A stretch of DNA of 10,339 nucleotides, taken from positions 1 to 10,339 of the forward strand of contig JBBRWA010000224.1 in NCBI GenBank assembly GCA_038246345.1, given 5' to 3'. The first letter of the stretch is position 1, and each line of letters starts with the position of its first letter. Below, piece by piece: positions 4,964-10,339 of the stretch. The position numbers and the translations under genes are program-made. This stretch comes from M3007 sp038246345 (GTDB lineage Bacteria > Bacteroidota > Bacteroidia > Chitinophagales > Saprospiraceae). The notes under the pieces are model-generated. The model was not told where the DNA came from and did not search any database. It worked only from the letters and a program-made list of their open reading frames with translations.

Positions 4964-7246
4964 ATGAAAAAAACTGCTTACGCCATTTGTATTACCCTGC
5001 TAGCCTTTTTATTTTTTACACCGTTTATTGCGGCTCAAACACCACTTTCGAATGATTCCTTGTCCTTGAGTTGGGAGCGCCTGGATGGGCCTGCAGCCTA
5101 TATCTCCAAATACGCGCAGCATGGAGATGTCCTGTTTGCGGCGAGTGAAGAGGCACTTTTCACCTCTTTTGATGGCGGGCAGCACTGGTTGTACAATGCG
5201 GCTTTTGGCCGCAAAAAGATTCGAAAACTATTTGCCAACGACGAGGTGGTACTAGTCGTCACAGAGGAATGGAAAAATATTGATCCAGAACACAGCTTTT
5301 CCAGTGCGTATATCCACCAGATTTATAGGTCGATTGATGGCGGCTTTACCTGGGAGAAGGTGCTGGATTTGATTCAATACCCTGAAACCCCCTATTTCAA
5401 CATTCCTTTTGAAATAATTGCCAAAAGTGACACCGAGTTGGGTCTCAATTACGGGCAATACTTTGACACAGGCCAGCTTCGACATGATTTCTACCATTCC
5501 GAAGATACGGGGGCTACCTGGACGCAGTACTATCCAGAGGCAAGTTTATGTGTGGCACTTAATGATTCGATTGCTTTTGTACAAAGGGTTCCTTTGGGCT
5601 CAGCTCCTGAAGGGAAAGTTTCCGGGAATAATGACCTTACTGCTGCAAAAACGATTTCATTTTCCGGTACAACAGCTACCTGGATGAATTTAAAAATGGT
5701 AGCCTACCGGGATGGCACTTTTTTCCTTTTCCAGACAGATAAAACCCTGTGGCGCAGCACCGATGCCGGAACCAACTGGCAATCTGATGTGCTGCCCATT
5801 TCAGGGGATTTAATGGAAGTGATTTGTAGCGATTCGGTGTTTTATTATCAAAGCAACAACCAGGTTTTTCGAGCACCAACAAATAATCCATTATCCCTTT
5901 CATGGGTTTACGGTATTGGAACCACACAAAACATCAAAACTTTTTCGCCACTTGATGGCGGAAACTGGGCAAATACCAAATGGAACCAAACCCTTTACTC
6001 CCCAAACAACCCGCAAATTTGGGAGCCTCGCTCCGCTGGGTTATCCTCCAAAGTCGGCACGGTTCGGGCAGAATGTGGCGCTTTGCGAGCCCAATCACTC
6101 GGCAAGGCCGACGATGAAGGCGGCTGGTATTATTCCAACCAGGACGATGAAGATTGGACTTTGCCGACAACGATAATGAACTGTTGCCCTTTGGGAACAT
6201 TTGGTGGGTATGTTTTCCGCTATGTTAACGGGCATCTGGAACGTTCTGCCAACTGCGCCGCAACATGGCAATACTATTTTTTACCTTTCACTGCGCAGCC
6301 TTCGGGTATTGTGGAGCACAATGGAAGGCTAATCTTGTACTCCTCATTTGATGTGGTGACACATATAAGCGACGATTATGGCGACACCTGGAATATTGGC
6401 AGCAATCCTGCCTATGGCATTACCAAGATGTTTTCAACTGGTGGTTACCTGATTGGCATTGGGCAGAAAATTTATCGTTCTGCAGACAATGGTCAATCAT
6501 GGGAATCGCTCGACAAACCTGTAAACACCTACTATTTTTACCTGAATAACAACTACCTGGTTGGGGTTTATAACAACCAGGACGAAGATGGAGCCGTGAA
6601 TATTTTCCGTAGTGCGGATTATGGAAACAATTGGGAGGAGACGGCCCATTTCACGGCGGATACTTGTGGCTGGATTTGGCAAATGCGGGCAAAAATTAAA
6701 GCAGTTTCGGACAGCTTAATTTTTGTGCACCACGATGATGCACTTTATGTATCTGGGAATCAGGGCATATCGTGGACGCGCATCAGTCAAGCGCCTTTTA
6801 ACCATCGATTTAGGAATTATTACCCTGTTTACGTTCAGGACACCTTCATCGGCCAGGCCGAGCACTATTTTTTTGACGACGGGTTTGTATACGCCTCCAC
6901 GGAAGCACATGGGCTTTGGCGCACGCCCTTAAAGCCCATTCATGACTACTTGTACCAGGTGTCGGCAGTATCGCTACAGCCTGAGGTGAATGCCAAGCTG
7001 CTTGTGTTCCCAAATCCGACAAAATCGAATATTACGCTGCGCCTGCCGACAAACTTTGGGGAAGCATCCGAAGCCTCCATCCGCATTTATTCTGCTGATG
7101 GGAAACTGCAATTGGACAAAAGAATTAGCGATTTTGGGGCAGGAAATGACCTAAATATCCCAGTAGAAAACTGGCCGACAGGTATGTATTTCATCAATAT
7201 CAAAACAGACAAACAGGTGTTTCAAGCACTGTTTTCAAAGCAATAA
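4964..7246 (+). CDS. Secreted Asp-box beta-propeller protein with T9SS sorting domain
   Basis: Complete 760-residue protein. An N-terminal signal peptide (MKKTAYAICITLLAFLFF, ending near AAQ at 23-25) is followed by a large repeat region and a C-terminal type A T9SS sorting domain (about 677-760: VFPNPTKSN, then RIYSADGK, then WPTGMYFINI and a Lys-ending tail). It is therefore predicted to cross the outer membrane by type IX secretion and to be released or anchored at the surface. Asp-boxes of the form S-x-D-x-G-x-T-W start at 68, 123, 179, 265, 469, 506, 550 and 597; two degenerate ones lie at 346 (SPNNPQIW) and 428 (SANCAATW). Asp-boxes mark blades of BNR/sortilin/GH74-like propellers. No catalytic sialidase arginine triad or GH74 acid pair could be identified, so a glycosidase role cannot be claimed; binding or surface adhesion is equally possible. 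The paralog downstream starts after 36 nt with no terminator between, so both are probably co-transcribed. Confidence 0.9.
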   Translation: MKKTAYAICITLLAFLFFTPFIAAQTPLSNDSLSLSWERLDGPAAYISKYAQHGDVLFAASEEALFTSFDGGQHWLYNAAFGRKKIRKLFANDEVVLVVTEEWKNIDPEHSFSSAYIHQIYRSIDGGFTWEKVLDLIQYPETPYFNIPFEIIAKSDTELGLNYGQYFDTGQLRHDFYHSEDTGATWTQYYPEASLCVALNDSIAFVQRVPLGSAPEGKVSGNNDLTAAKTISFSGTTATWMNLKMVAYRDGTFFLFQTDKTLWRSTDAGTNWQSDVLPISGDLMEVICSDSVFYYQSNNQVFRAPTNNPLSLSWVYGIGTTQNIKTFSPLDGGNWANTKWNQTLYSPNNPQIWEPRSAGLSSKVGTVRAECGALRAQSLGKADDEGGWYYSNQDDEDWTLPTTIMNCCPLGTFGGYVFRYVNGHLERSANCAATWQYYFLPFTAQPSGIVEHNGRLILYSSFDVVTHISDDYGDTWNIGSNPAYGITKMFSTGGYLIGIGQKIYRSADNGQSWESLDKPVNTYYFYLNNNYLVGVYNNQDEDGAVNIFRSADYGNNWEETAHFTADTCGWIWQMRAKIKAVSDSLIFVHHDDALYVSGNQGISWTRISQAPFNHRFRNYYPVYVQDTFIGQAEHYFFDDGFVYASTEAHGLWRTPLKPIHDYLYQVSAVSLQPEVNAKLLVFPNPTKSNITLRLPTNFGEASEASIRIYSADGKLQLDKRISDFGAGNDLNIPVENWPTGMYFINIKTDKQVFQALFSKQ

Positions 7247-7282
7247 GTCTCACCAAACAATTCATGTAAACGTAGAAAAAAA

Positions 7283-10200
7283 ATGAAAAATAATCTTTAC
7301 TTCGCCTTGGTATTAATGACCCTCAATGGTCTTTTCCCTTCGATCCTTTTTTCTCAAATCCCATTTGTCCCTGATTCACTTAGCGTGGAATGGGAACAAT
7401 TAGACGGGCCTCAGGGAGCGGTATTTGATTATGTCGAAATCGACAATAAGCTGTTTGCGGGAACTTCCGGCGGCCTATTTACCTCTACCGATGGAGGAAA
7501 GATTTGGAAATCCAACAATACCATTGGGAATAAAGGCTTAATGCGTTTGGTTAAAGTACAGGATGCACTCTTGGTTTTATTGAAAAACGATTCTCTCCTG
7601 AACGATTTTACCATTTACCGGTCTGTTGACAAAGGCGTTTCCTGGACTAAAACCTTTGATTCTAAGGAATACAGTTATTCGCTATACTCTTTCACGGCTC
7701 AAATCTTGGTCACGAATGATTCTATCGTATCCCTTTTTCCTAGTAAAGGCATATTCAAATGTACGATAGCTTGGCATTCTTTTGATTTCGGCCAAACTTG
7801 GATAAAAACCTGGGATAACGACAGAACGATGAGTTGTGTCTCTGCAACAGAAGATACCATTGTTGGTGTATTTGAAATAGATTCGAATAATCCACAGTTT
7901 GCGAATTTCGGAAAAATAGATGTTTTGGGTCAAGCACCCATGATCAATTTATCTGGATTGCCAGATATTGGTTCTTACACAACCTTCTGTGCGTATAAAA
8001 ATGGGACATTCTCTATAATCTACCAACCGCGTACCATCTACCAAACAACAGATAAGGGCGCAACCTGGACGAACTCCACCCTGCCTGTTGAGGGTGTTAT
8101 AAAAGAACTTTATTATTGGGATGGATTTTACTGCCTGCGGAGTACAATGGGCATCTGGAAGGGCACTTTTGATGCGCCATTTTCATTCACAAAAATATAC
8201 AATGCAGAAGGAGGGGGCAGTCAGGAATCAAAGGCAATGTCCATTACGGATGCTGGTTTATGGGTAAATACGAATCTCGGTAATAGTATGTTTTCCAGCG
8301 ACAATGGCGTTTCATGGGAAGAACGGTCTAAAGGAATTATCGGCAGAGTAGGCACCATGCGGAGCTTTTGTGGTAAACTTGTTACAAGCAGCGGTAACAA
8401 TAGTACTAGATCAGAATACCTTTCGAACCAACAGGATGGAGTCTGGCAAAAATCAAATTCCTTGGGGTATGCCCGGATTTTGGGTGAATTAAATGGCGTA
8501 GCTTATGCTTATCCCCCGGTGCTACGATCTATTGATTGCGGCGCGAAATGGGATACGATACTTTACCCTGAAATACACATTGAAGGCGCTCCAGAGGATC
8601 TGGTTACGAGCGGCAATCGAGTATTTTTTTGGAATATAGCTGCCGCTCCAATATTGTATAGCGATAACAATGGAAGCAACTGGTTCCCAATACCCATCCC
8701 AACTCAGGTCACCGTTTGTAAAAACTTTTTTGCCATTGGTGATTCATTGTATTATTTCACAGGGACGCTCAATGAAAAATTTCTTTATCGCTCTTTTAAT
8801 TTTGGACAAACATGGGGAAAAATAACGGTTGACCCCAGTTACGATAATATTTATAAAAAGGCTGATGGACGGATTTTTGCAGTCATTCAACCCGATCGTG
8901 GGGTTGGCGGGATAGCTGAAATAATCGTCAGTAATGATCACGGAGACACTTGGACTAAAACCTCCACTATAGGGCATTTTTATCCGGAATTGCTGTACCA
9001 ATATACCCCGGGAATCTGGTTCCCTTATATTTCAGAATCTTTAATCGTGCTTCATGCCGACAACGGAGTTTTCGTAAGTCAAAATGATGGTATTAACTGG
9101 ACAAGGCTTGTCGATTTGCCCTTTTTTAATGCTTCAAGATCATCTAATTTACCCAGTAAAGTAGAAGGTGCCATTTCTTATCATGTAGATGAAGGCTACT
9201 TTTATGCGGGCACCGAATCCCAGGGCATTTGGCGAACGCCTTTTGCACCCATACGCGATCACCTAAAAGTGCAAAGCAAGGAATACGGTTTTCTCGATGG
9301 GCGATTGTTCAAGGATGCTGATGGAGACTGCTTGTACAGTAGTGGCACCAATGATAAGCCTCTGAGTTACAAGCCCGTGCGCATAAACCCTGGAAACATC
9401 CTGAGCGCTACAGATGCAAACGGTTGGTACAGTGTTGCGCTTCCCATCGGCAACTATACGATAAGTGCTCAAGCACCCACCTATTTCAATAGCTCCTGTG
9501 TTACAGACAGTGTAACGGCGGCCATCAACATTGGGCAAACAGTTACGGCAAACCTGCCCTTTGCGCCCATTCCTGACATTCGTGACCTTTGCTTGCTAAT
9601 CACCAACCCAACGCCATCACGACCAGGTTTTGAAACAACCGTGAAAATGCAAGTAGCAAATGTCGGCACCGCACTCATTTCAGGGGCCGTAATCAATTTT
9701 GTATTTGACAATCAATGGTTGTTACCGATTTCCATTGCACCCATCGGCCAGTTTGTTGGCAATGGTGCTTCCATTGCGTTACCAGACCTTGCAGCGGGAG
9801 AATCGATGGTTATTACCTTTACGTTCCAGGTTTTAGCTATTACGCCCCTGGGAACTCCCCTGGTTTTTACCGCAGAATGCCCCCTCAACGAAGATGCCAA
9901 CCCAACCAACAACCTGGCCCGCGCCACCCAAACCGTGCAAGGCAGCTACGACCCGAACGACAAAAACGCCCTGCCATTGGTAACACTACCGCCTGGCCAA
10001 CCGCGTGTGCTGGATTACCTCATCCGCTTCCAAAATACGGGAACGGATACAGCCTTCACGGTGGTCGTCACGGATACCCTGCAAGCTGGCCTGAACCTGC
10101 TTTCCTTGCGGACCGTGGAAGCCAGTCACGCATTCCAATTCTCTTTTCTACCCGGTCGTGTTTGCAAATGGCGCTTCCGCAACATCCTGCTTGCCGATAG

Positions 10201-10339
10201 CAACACCAACGAAGCTGCCAGCCACGGCTACCTGCGCTTCCAAATAGAAACAGAGCCGAGTTTACTACCAGGCACACCCATCCGCAACGATGCCGATATT
10301 TTCTTTGATTTCAACAGTCCGATACGCACCAACGAAGCG
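7283..10339 (+). CDS. Secreted Asp-box beta-propeller protein with SdrD-B-like, CARDB-like and DUF7619-like modules, 3' partial
   Basis: The frame opens at ATG 7283 after a poly-A stretch and remains open for 1019 codons to the right edge; the C-terminus is missing. A signal peptide (MKNNLYFALVLMTLNGLF, ending near FSQ at 23-25) is followed by ten Asp-boxes starting at 68, 114, 166, 255, 338, 416, 460, 504, 550 and 599 (for example STDGGKIW, SFDFGQTW, SNDHGDTW). The propeller part ends near GIWRTPFAPIRDHL (648-660). Then come an SdrD-B/carboxypeptidase-regulatory-like segment (about 670-730, GRLFKDADGDCLY, TDANGWYSVALPIGNYTI), a CARDB-like beta-sandwich (about 765-885), and a DUF7619-like module (886-1019) with GSYDPNDK, YLIRFQNTGTDTAF, EASH, SHGYLRFQI and IFFDFNSPIRTNEA. 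Proteins with DUF7619 usually end in a T9SS sorting domain, so one is expected just beyond the window. Both ends of the propeller resemble the upstream gene (DSLSVEWEQLDGP at 31-43). Base composition changes along the gene. Function: extracellular, not further assigned. Confidence 0.88.
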   Translation, partial: MKNNLYFALVLMTLNGLFPSILFSQIPFVPDSLSVEWEQLDGPQGAVFDYVEIDNKLFAGTSGGLFTSTDGGKIWKSNNTIGNKGLMRLVKVQDALLVLLKNDSLLNDFTIYRSVDKGVSWTKTFDSKEYSYSLYSFTAQILVTNDSIVSLFPSKGIFKCTIAWHSFDFGQTWIKTWDNDRTMSCVSATEDTIVGVFEIDSNNPQFANFGKIDVLGQAPMINLSGLPDIGSYTTFCAYKNGTFSIIYQPRTIYQTTDKGATWTNSTLPVEGVIKELYYWDGFYCLRSTMGIWKGTFDAPFSFTKIYNAEGGGSQESKAMSITDAGLWVNTNLGNSMFSSDNGVSWEERSKGIIGRVGTMRSFCGKLVTSSGNNSTRSEYLSNQQDGVWQKSNSLGYARILGELNGVAYAYPPVLRSIDCGAKWDTILYPEIHIEGAPEDLVTSGNRVFFWNIAAAPILYSDNNGSNWFPIPIPTQVTVCKNFFAIGDSLYYFTGTLNEKFLYRSFNFGQTWGKITVDPSYDNIYKKADGRIFAVIQPDRGVGGIAEIIVSNDHGDTWTKTSTIGHFYPELLYQYTPGIWFPYISESLIVLHADNGVFVSQNDGINWTRLVDLPFFNASRSSNLPSKVEGAISYHVDEGYFYAGTESQGIWRTPFAPIRDHLKVQSKEYGFLDGRLFKDADGDCLYSSGTNDKPLSYKPVRINPGNILSATDANGWYSVALPIGNYTISAQAPTYFNSSCVTDSVTAAINIGQTVTANLPFAPIPDIRDLCLLITNPTPSRPGFETTVKMQVANVGTALISGAVINFVFDNQWLLPISIAPIGQFVGNGASIALPDLAAGESMVITFTFQVLAITPLGTPLVFTAECPLNEDANPTNNLARATQTVQGSYDPNDKNALPLVTLPPGQPRVLDYLIRFQNTGTDTAFTVVVTDTLQAGLNLLSLRTVEASHAFQFSFLPGRVCKWRFRNILLADSNTNEAASHGYLRFQIETEPSLLPGTPIRNDADIFFDFNSPIRTNEA

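Noticed and set aside
4964..7246. Assignment as sialidase (neuraminidase)
   Set aside because: Asp-boxes alone are shared by many propeller families. I could not identify the arginine triad, the FRIP-type motif or the Tyr/Glu nucleophile pair of sialidases.
9715..10200. 161-codon plus-strand open frame in another frame
   Set aside because: It overlaps the CARDB-like and DUF7619-like part of the second Asp-box gene, whose own frame is continuous and shows recognisable modules. The alternative product is rich in Pro, Arg, Cys and His and looks like a high-G+C shadow.

Overview
The window looks like chromosomal DNA of a Bacteroidota bacterium, most likely a Saprospiraceae-type member (Haliscomenobacter/Lewinella-like). 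The evidence is a secreted Asp-box protein ending in a type IX secretion (T9SS) sorting domain, a DUF7619-type module in its neighbour, a -33/-7 promoter style (TTTG / TAnnTTTG) rather than TTGACA/TATAAT, and A/T-rich start regions without clear Shine-Dalgarno sequences. The genus is inference; the phylum is well supported.

Left part (1-2306, all minus strand): a DEDDy-type 3'-5' exonuclease, then ribulose-5-phosphate 3-epimerase (rpe), then the N-terminal 260 codons of an LptF/LptG-family LPS-export permease that runs off the left edge. rpe and the permease are 3 nt apart and surely share a transcript. The 78-nt gap between the exonuclease and rpe carries an array of four GATAAT octamers.

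Middle part (2307-4963): a 388-nt AT-rich intergenic region, then a plus-strand gene for a single-pass membrane protein with a long coiled coil and a C-terminal beta-rich domain, then the convergent gene folD. Between these two genes lie a pair of inverted GATAAT-octamer arrays and, next to them, a perfect 42-bp inverted repeat with a 5-nt loop and a T-tract on both sides. This hairpin contains the folD stop codon and is best read as an unusually long bidirectional terminator.

Right part (4964-10339, plus strand): two tandem paralogous genes for secreted Asp-box (BNR/sortilin-like) beta-propeller proteins, 36 nt apart. The first is complete (760 aa) and ends directly in a T9SS sorting domain. 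The second is open to the right edge (1019 codons, no stop) and continues after the propeller region into an SdrD-B-like segment, a CARDB-like segment and a DUF7619-like module. Their Asp-boxes align one to one, so they descend from a tandem duplication with divergent C-termini. The C-terminal end of the second gene is much richer in G+C than its propeller part.

No RNA gene, insertion sequence, CRISPR array or defence system was found. The most unusual items are the octamer repeat family, the 42-bp perfect hairpin and the tandem propeller paralogs.
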